The notes under the pieces are model-generated. The model did no database searches, was not told the DNA's origin, and saw nothing but the letters and a program-made list of their open reading frames with translations. Of a stretch of 64,000 nucleotides of DNA, positions 51,993 through 61,102 are shown one piece after another. The position numbers and the translations under genes are program-made. The DNA is from Streptomyces sp. NBC_00287 (lineage in GTDB: Bacteria; Actinomycetota; Actinomycetes; Streptomycetales; Streptomycetaceae), in contig NZ_CP108053.1 of NCBI RefSeq assembly GCF_036173105.1, forward strand, positions 6,324,001 through 6,388,000, read 5' to 3'. How positions within the stretch are numbered: the first letter of the stretch is position 1; every line of letters starts with the position of its first letter.

Positions 51993-54011
51993 GTGAGCGA
52001 CACCACCGATCTGATGGGCGCACGTGTCGAGGAGACCGCTGCCGCGCCCGCCACGGACGCCTCCGCGCCTGCCACCGGTGCCGGCTCCCGGCGGCGCCGC
52101 GGTACCGGCCTCGAGGGCATGGTGCTGGCCGAGCTGCAGCAGGTCGCATCCGGCCTCGGCATCAGGGGCACCGCGCGTATGCGCAAGAGCCAGCTGATCG
52201 AGGTCATCAAGGAAGCGCAGGCCGGAGGAGGTTCCGCGGCCCCCAAGGCTGCCAATGCCGCGGGCGACGCCACCGAGACCAAGCCGAAGCGCCGGGCCAC
52301 CTCCAAGGCCCGTACCGGCGAGGAGGCGCCCGCCAAGAAGGCGGAGAAGGCCGAGGCGCCCGCCGAGAAGGCCGTGGCGCAGCAGCAGATCGAGATTCCC
52401 GGTCAGCCGGCCAGCGAGGACGCTCCCGCTGAGCGTCGTCGTCGCCGTGCCACCGCCGAGGCCGGCGCCCCCGCGGCCGCCGCCCCCGAGACGGTCGCCG
52501 CCGAGGCCAAGAGCGAGCCGAAGGCCGAGACCCCGGCGCAGCCGCAGGGCGACGCCGGTGACGGCGGCGAGGGCCGCCGTCGTGACCGCCGTGAGCGAGG
52601 CCGGGACCGCGACCGCGGTGAGCGCGGTGACCGTGACCGCGGTGACCGTCGCAAGGGCGACGACCAGCAGGGCGGCGGTCGTCAGGACCGTGGCCAGCAG
52701 CAGGGTCAGCAGCAGGGCGGCGGTCGTCAGGACCGTCAGGACCGTGGCCAGCAGCAGGACGACGACGACTTCGAGGGCGGCCGCCGTGGCCGTCGCGGCC
52801 GTTACCGCGACCGCCGTGGCCGTCGTGGCCGCGACGAGATGGGCGGCCAGGAGCCGCAGATCAACGAGGACGACGTCCTGATCCCGGTCGCGGGCATCCT
52901 CGACATCCTCGACAACTACGCCTTCATCCGTACCTCCGGCTACCTGCCCGGTCCGAACGACGTGTACGTCTCCCTCGCCCAGGTCCGCAAGAACGGCCTG
53001 CGCAAGGGCGACCACGTCACCGGTGCGGTCCGTCAGCCGAAGGACGGCGAGCGCCGCGAGAAGTTCAACGCGCTGGTCCGTCTCGACTCCGTCAACGGCA
53101 TGGCGCCCGAATCCGGGCGTGGCCGCCCGGAGTTCAACAAGCTGACGCCGCTGTACCCGCAGGACCGCCTCCGCCTGGAGACGGACCCGGGCGTGCTGAC
53201 CACCCGCATCATCGACCTCGTCGCGCCGATCGGTAAGGGCCAGCGCGGTCTGATCGTGGCCCCGCCGAAGACCGGCAAGACCATGATCATGCAGGCGATC
53301 GCCAACGCGATCACGCACAACAACCCCGAGTGCCACCTGATGGTCGTCCTGGTCGACGAGCGTCCGGAAGAGGTCACCGACATGCAGCGGTCGGTCAAGG
53401 GCGAGGTCATCTCCTCGACCTTCGACCGTCCGGCCGAGGACCACACGACGGTCGCCGAGCTCGCCATCGAGCGTGCCAAGCGTCTGGTGGAGCTGGGTCA
53501 CGACGTCGTCGTACTGCTCGACTCGATCACGCGTCTGGGTCGTGCGTACAACCTGGCGGCGCCGGCCTCCGGCCGCATCCTGTCCGGTGGTGTCGACTCG
53601 ACCGCGCTGTACCCGCCGAAGCGCTTCTTCGGTGCGGCCCGCAACATCGAGGACGGTGGCTCGCTGACCATCCTCGCCACCGCCCTGGTGGACACCGGGT
53701 CCCGCATGGACGAGGTGATCTTCGAGGAGTTCAAGGGCACCGGCAACGCCGAGCTCAAGCTCGACCGGAAGCTCGCGGACAAGCGGATCTTCCCCGCGGT
53801 AGACGTGGACGCGTCCGGTACGCGTAAGGAAGAGATCCTGCTCGCCCCCGACGAGCTCGGCATCGTCTGGAAGCTGCGCCGGGTGCTGCACGCGCTCGAC
53901 CAGCAGCAGGCGGTCGAGCTGCTTCTCGACAAGATGAAGCAGACGAAGTCGAATGCCGAGTTCCTGATGCAGATTCAGAAGACGACGCCGACTCCCGGCA
54001 ACGGCGACTGA
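51993..54011 (+). CDS. rho: Transcription termination factor Rho
   Basis: 672-aa hexameric RNA helicase that ends transcription. GTG 51993 after AGGGAAGGA. Rho N-terminal helical domain at about residues 35-75 (LEGMVLAELQQVASGLGIRG). A long Ala/Lys/Glu then Arg/Asp/Gln/Gly-rich insert at about 90-285 is typical of actinobacterial Rho and binds RNA. Then the cold-shock-like RNA site (ILDILDNYAFIRTSGYLPG) and the ATPase with GLIVAPPKTGKTMIMQ and VVVLLDSITRLGRAYN. Ends at a perfect terminator. Confidence 0.97.
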   Translation: MSDTTDLMGARVEETAAAPATDASAPATGAGSRRRRGTGLEGMVLAELQQVASGLGIRGTARMRKSQLIEVIKEAQAGGGSAAPKAANAAGDATETKPKRRATSKARTGEEAPAKKAEKAEAPAEKAVAQQQIEIPGQPASEDAPAERRRRRATAEAGAPAAAAPETVAAEAKSEPKAETPAQPQGDAGDGGEGRRRDRRERGRDRDRGERGDRDRGDRRKGDDQQGGGRQDRGQQQGQQQGGGRQDRQDRGQQQDDDDFEGGRRGRRGRYRDRRGRRGRDEMGGQEPQINEDDVLIPVAGILDILDNYAFIRTSGYLPGPNDVYVSLAQVRKNGLRKGDHVTGAVRQPKDGERREKFNALVRLDSVNGMAPESGRGRPEFNKLTPLYPQDRLRLETDPGVLTTRIIDLVAPIGKGQRGLIVAPPKTGKTMIMQAIANAITHNNPECHLMVVLVDERPEEVTDMQRSVKGEVISSTFDRPAEDHTTVAELAIERAKRLVELGHDVVVLLDSITRLGRAYNLAAPASGRILSGGVDSTALYPPKRFFGAARNIEDGGSLTILATALVDTGSRMDEVIFEEFKGTGNAELKLDRKLADKRIFPAVDVDASGTRKEEILLAPDELGIVWKLRRVLHALDQQQAVELLLDKMKQTKSNAEFLMQIQKTTPTPGNGD

Positions 54012-54027
54012 CCTCGCAAAGAGCTCA

Positions 54028-54071
54028 AAAAGGCCGCTCCCCGTCACCTGAGTGACGGGGAGCGGCCTTTT
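54028..54071 (+). terminator. Strong intrinsic terminator of rho
   Basis: Perfect 20-bp stem (54028-54047 with 54052-54071), tetraloop CTGA, A-run on the left and T-run on the right. Confidence 0.95.
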
Positions 54072-54137
54072 GGCGCAGAGAGGAGAGGGCGCATCTCACG
54101 CGCCCCATTCGACTCTTGCTCCTCTGGGGGGACTTCC

Positions 54138-55913
54138 TTGCCCACACCCCTGTCCGGGGCCGGCCGCCACAGACGCCGGATACGGATCGCCCTGCCCGTC
54201 GCCGCCGCCGGTGTCGCCGCCGCCGTCGCTGCCGCGCTGCTGACCTCGTCCGCCGGTGCCGCCTCCGCGGAGCCGAACCCGCCCGCCGTGCCGAGTGTGA
54301 GCTCTCCCACACTCGCCGAGCTGGAGGCGCGTATGACGAAGGCCGCCGCCTCCGACGGCACCGCAGGAGCCGCTTCGGCCAAGTCGTCGTACAGCAGCAG
54401 CTCCACCGTCGACGCGAAGATCATCGGCGGCAGCACCACCAGCATCACCACCGCGCCCTGGATGGCGCAGCTCTGGTACTACGACGAGGTCAACGACCTC
54501 GGCTTCTTCTGCGGCGGCGCCGTCGTGGCGCCGACGAAGATCCTCACCGCCGCGCACTGCGTCAAGGGCTACAACTGGAAGGCGTACGGCGGCGTCGTCA
54601 CCGGCGCCACGCAGCTCTACGACGGCGACCTGCACGGCGGTACCGGCACCGCGGTCCAGCGCCAGTGGAGCCACGAGAGCTACAGCGCGCGGACGATCGA
54701 CAACGACATCGCGGTGCTCACCCTGGCCAAGCCGGTCACGGCCACCCCGATCCGCATGGCGACGTCCACCAACACCGCCTCCTACGCGGCTGGCACCCAG
54801 GCCAAGGTCTACGGCTGGGGCCGTACCACCTCCACCGACCAGAACGTCTCCCCGACGCTGAAGACGGCCACTCTGCCGATCCAGTCCGACGCCACCTGCG
54901 CCGGCACCTACGGCGCCGACTTCGTCAAGGGCCACATGGTCTGCGCGGGCGACCCCGCCAGCGGCAGTGACAGCGGCACCACCTCCGCCTGCAACGGCGA
55001 CTCCGGTGGCCCGCTGGTCGTGGACAACCGGATCGTCGGCGTCGTCTCCTGGGGCGTCCAGGACTGTGTCGCCAAGGGCGCCTACAGCGTCTTCGCCAAG
55101 GTCAAGACGTACGTCGGCGCGACCTACCCGCGCCTGGACGACACCAACTTGAGCCTCGACAACAAGGCCGACCTGTGGGTGCGCAACGCCTCCACCAAGA
55201 CCGGCTACGAGAAGGACTCCACGGGCACCTCCTTCGGCGCCCGTGAGTCTTGGGGCAACTGGGGCGCCTTCAACGTCGTCCTCCAGAACGACCTGAACCG
55301 CGACGGCTACCAGGACCTGTTGGTCCGGCGCAGCTCCGACGGTGATGTCTTCTGGAAGCACTGGGTCCCCGCGAGCGAGTCCTGGGCCACCACGAAGGTC
55401 GCCGACAACTGGAGCACCCGCACCCGCATCGTCACCCCCGGCGATGTCACCGGTGACTATCTGCCCGACCTGCTCTCCGTGGACTCCGCCGGAAAGCTGT
55501 GGCTCTACCCGGGCAAGGGCAACGGCACCTTCGCGACCCGCGACCAGGTCGGTTCGGGCACCGGCTGGAGCCAGTACAACTTCCTGGTCGGGCACGGTGA
55601 CTTCAACGGTGACGGCAAGGCCGACCTGATCGCCCGCACGCGCAGCAACGGCTACGTCTACCTGTACAAGGGCACCGGCACGGCCTCCGCGCCGTTCGCG
55701 TCCCGGGTCAAGGTGCGCACCTGGAGCAGCACGTCGTACAACAAAGTCGCGACCGTCGGCGACATCACCGGCGACGGCAAGGCCGACCTCCTGGCCCGCA
55801 CCCCCGGCGGCACGCTCTACCTGTACAAGGGCACCGGCAAGGCCACCAGCGAGATCTTTGCCACAAGGATCTCCGTCGGTACCGATTTCAAGCAGTACGA
55901 CATCTTCGGCTGA
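54138..55913 (+). CDS. Secreted trypsin-like serine protease with FG-GAP/VCBS repeats
   Basis: 591-aa exported S1 protease. TTG 54138 (GGGGGGA upstream). Signal region RRRIRIALPVAAAGVAAAVAAALL, propeptide, then mature start IIGGSTTSITTAPWM. Catalytic triad His in TAAHC, Asp in DNDIAVLTL, Ser in GDSGGPL. After about residue 345 come FG-GAP-type repeats with Ca-binding DxNxDG-like loops (DLNRDGYQDLL, DFNGDGKADLI, DITGDGKADLL). Lies between rho and the LCP gene as a separate transcription unit. Confidence 0.94.
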   Translation: MPTPLSGAGRHRRRIRIALPVAAAGVAAAVAAALLTSSAGAASAEPNPPAVPSVSSPTLAELEARMTKAAASDGTAGAASAKSSYSSSSTVDAKIIGGSTTSITTAPWMAQLWYYDEVNDLGFFCGGAVVAPTKILTAAHCVKGYNWKAYGGVVTGATQLYDGDLHGGTGTAVQRQWSHESYSARTIDNDIAVLTLAKPVTATPIRMATSTNTASYAAGTQAKVYGWGRTTSTDQNVSPTLKTATLPIQSDATCAGTYGADFVKGHMVCAGDPASGSDSGTTSACNGDSGGPLVVDNRIVGVVSWGVQDCVAKGAYSVFAKVKTYVGATYPRLDDTNLSLDNKADLWVRNASTKTGYEKDSTGTSFGARESWGNWGAFNVVLQNDLNRDGYQDLLVRRSSDGDVFWKHWVPASESWATTKVADNWSTRTRIVTPGDVTGDYLPDLLSVDSAGKLWLYPGKGNGTFATRDQVGSGTGWSQYNFLVGHGDFNGDGKADLIARTRSNGYVYLYKGTGTASAPFASRVKVRTWSSTSYNKVATVGDITGDGKADLLARTPGGTLYLYKGTGKATSEIFATRISVGTDFKQYDIFG

Positions 55914-55959
55914 AACCGCAGGTGAGAGGCGTACGCCCGGAATAGTCCCCTTACACGCG

Positions 55960-55986
55960 GTGGCCACCCATACACAGGGTGGCCAC
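55960..55986 (+). terminator. Terminator of the protease gene
   Basis: 10-bp perfect stem GTGGCCACCC / GGGTGGCCAC with a 7-nt loop, 46 bp past the stop codon. Confidence 0.7.
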
Positions 55987-56119
55987 AGCGCGTTGTGCAA
56001 CCCTTTGCCGAGTTTCGCCGTCTGACCAGGCGGAGCGACGATGGTGCGGTACGGGTCTTTTTGACCACGCCTGACCCTGAAAGCAGGGGGTAACCGACCG
56101 GACGAGAACCGAGGAGCAC

Positions 56120-57259
56120 ATGTCAGCCGAGAGCACGCCGGAGTCCGGCATACCGGATGACGCCGGCACCGCCGGCCCGCGCCACCGCGCCAAGGGCCGT
56201 CGCCGCAAGCCCCGCGACAAGCGCCGCAAGGGCATGGTGGTCGCGGCCTGGACCGCCGCCGGGATCGTCGTCCTGGGCGGTACCGGAGCCGGCTATCTGT
56301 ACTTCAAGCTCAACGGCAACATCAACAGCGTCGACATCGACCAGGCCCTCGGCACCGACCGCCCGGACAAGGTCGACAACGGCTCGGAGAACATCCTCGT
56401 CCTCGGCTCCGACACCCGCTCCGGCTCCAACCAGGACCTCGGCGGCGGCACCGACGACGGCAGCGCCCGCTCGGACACCGCGATGATCGTGCACGTCTAC
56501 AAGGGCCACAAGAAGGCCAGCGTGGTCTCCATCCCGCGGGACACCCTCATCGACCGTCCCGAGTGCACCGACACCGACGGCAACACCCATGACGCGGCGA
56601 GCGGCGTGATGTTCAACTCGGCGTACACCACCGGCGGCGCGGCCTGCGCGGTGAAGACCGTCGAGTCGATCACCGATCTGCGGATGGACCACTATCTGGA
56701 GGTCGACTTCAGCGGCTTCCAGAAGCTGGTCGACGATCTCGGCGGCGTCGAGATCACCACGACCGAGGACATCAGCGACTCCGACAGCCATCTGGATCTG
56801 AAGGCCGGCACCCACAGGCTCACCGGCGAGCAGGCGCTCGGCCTGGTGCGCACCCGGCACGGCGTCGGCGACGGCTCCGACCTCGGCCGTATCCAGCTCC
56901 AGCAGGCCTTCATCAAGGCGCTGATCAACCAGGTCAAGGATGTCGGCATCTTCACCAACCCGAAGAAGCTCTACGACCTGGCCGACACCGCGACCAAGAC
57001 CGTCACCACCGACTCCGACCTGGGCTCGGTCAACAAGCTCATGTCCTTCGCCAACGGCTTGAAGGGCATCAGCTCCTCGAACATGACGATGGTCACGATG
57101 CCGGTCCAGTACGACCCGGCCAACGCCAACCGGGTCCTGGTGGAGGAGACGAAGGCCAAGATGGTCTGGAAGGCTCTGAAGAACGACCAGGCGATTCCCA
57201 AGGCGGCCACGGAAGGTACGGCCACGGGCCAGGCGAAGGGCGTCGTCAGCTCCAGTTAG
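56120..57259 (+). CDS. LCP (LytR-CpsA-Psr) family glycopolymer transferase
   Basis: 379-aa membrane enzyme that transfers wall glycopolymers from undecaprenyl carrier to peptidoglycan. ATG 56120 after GAGGAG. Basic cytoplasmic N-terminus, one helix (MVVAAWTAAGIVVLGGTGAGYLY), then the LCP domain with LVLGSDTRSG, VSIPRDTLID (key Arg-Asp), YLEVDFSGFQKLVDDLGGVE and LVRTRHGVGDGSDLGR. Short low-complexity C-terminus. Confidence 0.95.
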   Translation: MSAESTPESGIPDDAGTAGPRHRAKGRRRKPRDKRRKGMVVAAWTAAGIVVLGGTGAGYLYFKLNGNINSVDIDQALGTDRPDKVDNGSENILVLGSDTRSGSNQDLGGGTDDGSARSDTAMIVHVYKGHKKASVVSIPRDTLIDRPECTDTDGNTHDAASGVMFNSAYTTGGAACAVKTVESITDLRMDHYLEVDFSGFQKLVDDLGGVEITTTEDISDSDSHLDLKAGTHRLTGEQALGLVRTRHGVGDGSDLGRIQLQQAFIKALINQVKDVGIFTNPKKLYDLADTATKTVTTDSDLGSVNKLMSFANGLKGISSSNMTMVTMPVQYDPANANRVLVEETKAKMVWKALKNDQAIPKAATEGTATGQAKGVVSSS

Positions 57260-57282
57260 GGACGCCGGGAATAGATCACAGT

Positions 57283-57304
57283 GGCCCCCCGTTTTGGGGG
57301 ATGG
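57283..57304 (+). terminator. Possible terminator of the LCP gene
   Basis: CCCCC-GTTTT-GGGGG hairpin flanked by GGC and GGCC, 24 bp past the LCP stop. Confidence 0.4.
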
Positions 57305-57396
57305 CCCCAGTCCTGGCAGACTGGTACGTCGGCTCCGGTTCACGCTTGCGCATCCCGCGTCAGCGACCCGGCGCCCTCCCGAAACTAGGAGACACC

Positions 57397-57618
57397 TTGA
57401 AGCGCGACATCCACCCCGAGTACGTCGAGACGCAGGTCAGCTGCACCTGTGGCGCGTCGTTCACCACCCGTAGCACGATCAACAGCGGCGCCATCCGCGC
57501 CGAGGTCTGCTCCGAGTGCCACCCGTTCTACACGGGCAAGCAGAAGATCCTCGACACCGGTGGCCGTGTGGCCCGCTTCGAGGCCCGCTTCGGCAAGGCT
57601 GCCGGCTCCAAGAAGTAG
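57397..57618 (+). CDS. rpmE: 50S ribosomal protein L31
   Basis: 73-aa ribosomal protein of the zinc-containing L31 form: CTCG and CSEC provide the Cys pairs. TTG 57397 gives the normal MKRDIHPEYVETQVS start, with TAGGAGA upstream. In Streptomyces a zinc-free paralogue elsewhere replaces this form when zinc is low. A terminator-like hairpin separates it from prfA. Confidence 0.96.
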   Translation: MKRDIHPEYVETQVSCTCGASFTTRSTINSGAIRAEVCSECHPFYTGKQKILDTGGRVARFEARFGKAAGSKK

Positions 57619-57630
57619 CGAGCCCCATTT

Positions 57631-57680
57631 CGCCGGTCCACGGTCGCGCCCTCCACAGGCGTGCCGGGACCGGCGTTTTT
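57631..57680 (+). terminator. Terminator between rpmE and prfA
   Basis: CGCCGGTCC (57631-57639) pairs with GGACCGGCG (57667-57675), followed by TTTTT; loop 27 nt. May be partial, as prfA starts 40 bp later. Confidence 0.6.
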
Positions 57681-57720
57681 GGTCGTCCGCCCTTCACCCA
57701 CGTACGTACAGGAGCCAGAG

Positions 57721-58797
57721 ATGTTCGAGGCCGTCGAGGAACTCGTCGCCGAGCACGCCGACCTGGAGAAGAAGCTCGCCGACCCGTCGGTCTTCGCCGA
57801 CCAGGCCAACGCGCGCAAGCTGAACAAGCGCTACGCCGAGCTCACCCCGATCGTCGCCACGTACCGCTCCTGGAAGCAGACCGGCGACGACATCGAGACC
57901 GCGCGCGAACTCGCCGCCGACGACCCGGAGTTCGCCGCCGAGGTCAAGGTGCTGGACAAGCAGCGTGACGAGCTGACGGAGAAGCTGCGGCTGCTGCTGG
58001 TCCCGCGTGACCCGAGTGACGACAAGGACGTCATTCTGGAGATCAAGGCGGGTGCCGGCGGTGACGAGTCGGCCCTGTTCGCCGGCGATCTGCTGCGCAT
58101 GTACCTGCGCTACGCCGAGCGCGTCGGCTGGAAGACCGAGATCATCGACGCCACCGAGTCCGAGCTCGGCGGCTACAAGGACGTCCAGGTCGCCGTGAAG
58201 ACCAAGGGCGGCCAGGGCGCGACCGAGCCCGGGCAGGGCGTGTGGGCGCGGCTGAAGTACGAGGGCGGTGTGCACCGCGTGCAGCGCGTGCCCGCGACCG
58301 AGTCCCAGGGCCGTATCCACACCTCCGCGGCCGGTGTGCTGGTCACGCCGGAGGCCGAGGAGGTCGACGTCGAGGTCAACCCCAACGACCTGAGGATCGA
58401 CGTGTACCGCTCCTCCGGGCCGGGCGGACAGTCCGTCAACACCACGGACTCCGCCGTGCGCATCACGCACATCCCCACCGGAGTGGTCGCTTCCTGCCAG
58501 AACGAGAAGAGCCAGCTGCAGAACAAGGAGCAGGCACTGCGTATCCTGCGCTCCAGGCTGCTCGCCGCGGCGCAGGAGGAGGCGGAGAAGGAAGCCGCCG
58601 ACGCCCGTCGCAGCCAGGTCCGCACCGTCGACCGCTCCGAGAAGATCCGTACGTACAACTTCCCGGAGAATCGCCTCTCGGACCATCGCGTCGGCTTCAA
58701 GGCGTACAACCTGGACCAGGTCCTGGACGGCGACCTCGACGCGGTGATCCAGGCCTGCGTCGACGCGGACTCGGCCGCCAAGCTCGCAGCCGCGTAA
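57721..58797 (+). CDS. prfA: Peptide chain release factor 1
   Basis: 358-aa release factor for UAA and UAG. ATG 57721. Codon-recognition PAT in RVQRVPATESQGR, and the GGQ motif in SSGPGGQSVNTTDSA that enters the peptidyl transferase centre. Followed by prmC, which methylates this Gln. Confidence 0.97.
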   Translation: MFEAVEELVAEHADLEKKLADPSVFADQANARKLNKRYAELTPIVATYRSWKQTGDDIETARELAADDPEFAAEVKVLDKQRDELTEKLRLLLVPRDPSDDKDVILEIKAGAGGDESALFAGDLLRMYLRYAERVGWKTEIIDATESELGGYKDVQVAVKTKGGQGATEPGQGVWARLKYEGGVHRVQRVPATESQGRIHTSAAGVLVTPEAEEVDVEVNPNDLRIDVYRSSGPGGQSVNTTDSAVRITHIPTGVVASCQNEKSQLQNKEQALRILRSRLLAAAQEEAEKEAADARRSQVRTVDRSEKIRTYNFPENRLSDHRVGFKAYNLDQVLDGDLDAVIQACVDADSAAKLAAA

Positions 58798-58828
58798 GGC
58801 ACGGAGACTTGAGTACCGGAGGACGAGC

Positions 58829-59674
58829 GTGAACCTGCTGCTCGCGGAGGTGGCGCAGGCCACCCAGCGGCTGGCCGACGCCGGCGTGCCCTCGCCGCGC
58901 AATGACGCGGAGGAGCTCGCCGCGTTCGTGCACGGCGTGAAGCGGGGCGAGCTGCACTCCGTGCGGGACGCCGACTTCGATGCCCGGTACTGGGAGGTCA
59001 TCGCCCGCCGAGAGCAGCGCGAGCCGCTCCAGCACATCACCGGACGCGCCTTCTTCCGGTACCTGGAACTCCAGGTCGGCCCCGGCGTCTTCGTGCCCCG
59101 CCCCGAGACCGAGTCGGTGGTGGGCTGGGCCATAGACGCCGTACGCGCCATGGATGTCGTGGAGCCGCTCATCGTCGACCTGTGCACGGGCTCGGGCGCC
59201 ATCGCGCTCGCCCTCGCCCAGGAGGTTCCGCGCTCGCGGGTGCACGCCGTGGAGCTGTCCGAGGACGCCCTGCGCTGGACCCGCAAGAACATGGAGGGGT
59301 CCAGGGTCGACCTGCGTCAGGGCAACGCCCTCGACGCCTTCCCCGACCTCGACGGCCAGGTCGACCTGGTCATCTCCAATCCGCCGTACATCCCGCTCAC
59401 CGAGTGGGAGTACGTGGCGCCCGAGGCACGCGACTACGATCCCGAACTCGCCCTGTTCTCAGGGGAGGACGGCCTCGAGCTCATCCGCGGTCTGGAGCGC
59501 ACCGCGCACCGTCTGCTGCGTCCCGGCGGGGTCGTCGTCATCGAGCACGCCGACACCCAGGGCGGCCAAGTGCCGTGGATCTTCACCGAGGAGCGGGGCT
59601 GGGCCGACGCGGCCGACCACCCCGACCTCAACAACCGCCCCCGGTTCGCCACGGCCCGCAAGGCCCTGCCGTGA
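58829..59674 (+). CDS. prmC: Release factor glutamine methyltransferase
   Basis: 281-aa SAM-dependent methyltransferase acting on the GGQ glutamine of release factors. GTG 58829. N-terminal helical domain, VDLCTGSGAIALALAQE SAM loop, and the signature LVISNPPYIPL. Stop TGA overlaps the start of a 16-codon frame. Confidence 0.97.
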   Translation: MNLLLAEVAQATQRLADAGVPSPRNDAEELAAFVHGVKRGELHSVRDADFDARYWEVIARREQREPLQHITGRAFFRYLELQVGPGVFVPRPETESVVGWAIDAVRAMDVVEPLIVDLCTGSGAIALALAQEVPRSRVHAVELSEDALRWTRKNMEGSRVDLRQGNALDAFPDLDGQVDLVISNPPYIPLTEWEYVAPEARDYDPELALFSGEDGLELIRGLERTAHRLLRPGGVVVIEHADTQGGQVPWIFTEERGWADAADHPDLNNRPRFATARKALP

Positions 59675-59721
59675 GCACCCCGAAGCCCTTTCAGAAGTAC
59701 GTGTACGAGGAGGCCCGCTAG
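59671..59721 (+). CDS. 16-residue micro-ORF linking prmC and the Sua5-like gene
   Basis: GTG 59671 overlaps the prmC stop (GTGA) and the frame MSTPKPFQKYVYEEAR ends at TAG 59719-59721, 2 nt before the next ATG. The sequence inside (GAGGAGG) also serves as ribosome binding site of the next gene. It could be a coupling device rather than a functional peptide. Confidence 0.4.
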   Translation: MSTPKPFQKYVYEEAR

Positions 59722-59723
59722 AT

Positions 59724-60371
59724 ATGGCACGGCGATACGACACCAACGACGCGACCGACCGCACGACCGGTCTGCGTGAGGCCGCGTCCGCCGTCCGCCG
59801 TGGCGAGCTCGTGGTCCTCCCGACCGACACGGTGTACGGCATCGGCGCCGACGCGTTCTCCAAGGAGGCCGTGGGCGATCTGCTCGACGCCAAGGGCCGC
59901 GGCCGCAACATGCCCACGCCTGTGCTCATCGGCTCCCCGAACACCCTGCACGGCCTGGTCACGGACTTCTCCGAGCTGGCCTGGGAGCTCGTCGACGCGT
60001 TCTGGCCGGGCGCGCTGACGCTGGTCGCCAAGCACCAGCCGTCCCTGCAGTGGGACCTGGGCGACACCCGGGGCACCGTCGCCGTGCGCATGCCGCTGCA
60101 CCCCGTGGCGATTGAGCTGCTGACCGAGGTCGGCCCGATGGCGGTGTCCTCGGCGAACCTGACCGGGCACCCGGCGCCGGAGGACTGCGACGCGGCCCAG
60201 GGCATGCTCGGCGACTCCGTCTCCGTGTACCTCGACGGCGGTCCCACGCCCGGCAACGTCCCGTCGTCGATCGTCGACGTCACCCGTGAGGTGCCGCTGC
60301 TGCTGCGCGAGGGCGCGATCTCGGCGGACGAGCTGCGCAAGGTCGTACCCGACCTCGAGGTGGCGAATTGA
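59724..60371 (+). CDS. tsaC: L-threonylcarbamoyladenylate synthase (Sua5/YrdC/YwlC type)
   Basis: 215-aa enzyme that makes threonylcarbamoyl-AMP from threonine, bicarbonate and ATP for the t6A37 tRNA modification. ATG 59724. Motifs LVVLPTDTVYGIGADAF, KGRGRNMPTPVLIG, WPGALTLV, VAVRMPLHP and MAVSSANLTGHP. Stop overlaps the next gene as TTGA. Confidence 0.95.
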   Translation: MARRYDTNDATDRTTGLREAASAVRRGELVVLPTDTVYGIGADAFSKEAVGDLLDAKGRGRNMPTPVLIGSPNTLHGLVTDFSELAWELVDAFWPGALTLVAKHQPSLQWDLGDTRGTVAVRMPLHPVAIELLTEVGPMAVSSANLTGHPAPEDCDAAQGMLGDSVSVYLDGGPTPGNVPSSIVDVTREVPLLLREGAISADELRKVVPDLEVAN

Positions 60372-61036
60372 CAGCCCCTGACGCGGGGCGTGGCATAGGC
60401 AACGGGGAAGAGACCACCACCTTCGGACTCCCGAGGGACAGCTTCCGCATCCTCCACGTCAGCACCGGCAACGTGTGCCGCTCGCCGATCACCGAGCGGC
60501 TGACCCGTCATGCCCTGGCGGACCGGCTCGGCGACCCGCTGTGGGGCGGGCTGATCGTGGAGAGCGCGGGCACCTGGGGCCATGAGGGCGCGCCCATGGA
60601 GGCCAACGCGGAGACCGTCCTCGCCGACTTCGGCGCGGATCCCTCCGGGTTCATGGGCCGGGAGCTCCTCGACGAGCATGTGATCCGCGCGGACCTGGTC
60701 CTGACCGCGACCCGCGACCACCGCGCCCAGGTGGTCTCGATGGGCCACTCGGCGGGCCTGCGCACCTTCACGCTCAAGGAGTTCACCCGCCTGGTGCGGG
60801 CCATAGACCCCGCGACGCTGCCCCCGCTGGAGGACGGCGTGGTCGCCCGCGCCCGCGCCCTGGTCCGCGCCGCCGCGGCCCTGCGCGGCTGGCTGCTGGC
60901 CCCCACCGCGGAGGCGGACGAGGTCTTCGACCCGTACGGCGCCCCGCTCCCCTTCTTCCGCTCGATCGGCGACGAGATACACGAGGCCCTGGATCCCGTC
61001 GTGACAGCGCTGACCGGAGTACCGGCTCGGGCGTAA
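60368..61036 (+). CDS. Low-molecular-weight PTP-like protein with Ser in place of the catalytic Cys
   Basis: 222-aa protein of the LMW phosphotyrosine phosphatase fold. TTG 60368 overlaps the tsaC stop (TTGA). The P-loop reads HVSTGNVCRSPITE where active enzymes have V-C-x-G-N-x-C-R-S: the first Cys, the nucleophile, is Ser32 here, while Cys37, Arg38 and Ser39 are kept. The C-terminal DPYG that carries the general acid is also present. Predicted to bind phosphate or phosphoprotein but not to hydrolyse through a Cys intermediate. Confidence 0.88.
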   Translation: MTAPDAGRGIGNGEETTTFGLPRDSFRILHVSTGNVCRSPITERLTRHALADRLGDPLWGGLIVESAGTWGHEGAPMEANAETVLADFGADPSGFMGRELLDEHVIRADLVLTATRDHRAQVVSMGHSAGLRTFTLKEFTRLVRAIDPATLPPLEDGVVARARALVRAAAALRGWLLAPTAEADEVFDPYGAPLPFFRSIGDEIHEALDPVVTALTGVPARA

Positions 61037-61102
61037 GCGAGCGGGCGGTGAACACCGGGCCTACATTGGTGCTACGTCATCGTCGACGCCCCGGAGCCCA
61101 CC

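Noticed and set aside
51864..54047. 727-codon frame antisense to rho
   Set aside because: Shadow; the low-complexity Leu/Thr/Ala content mirrors the Arg/Asp/Gln insert of Rho.
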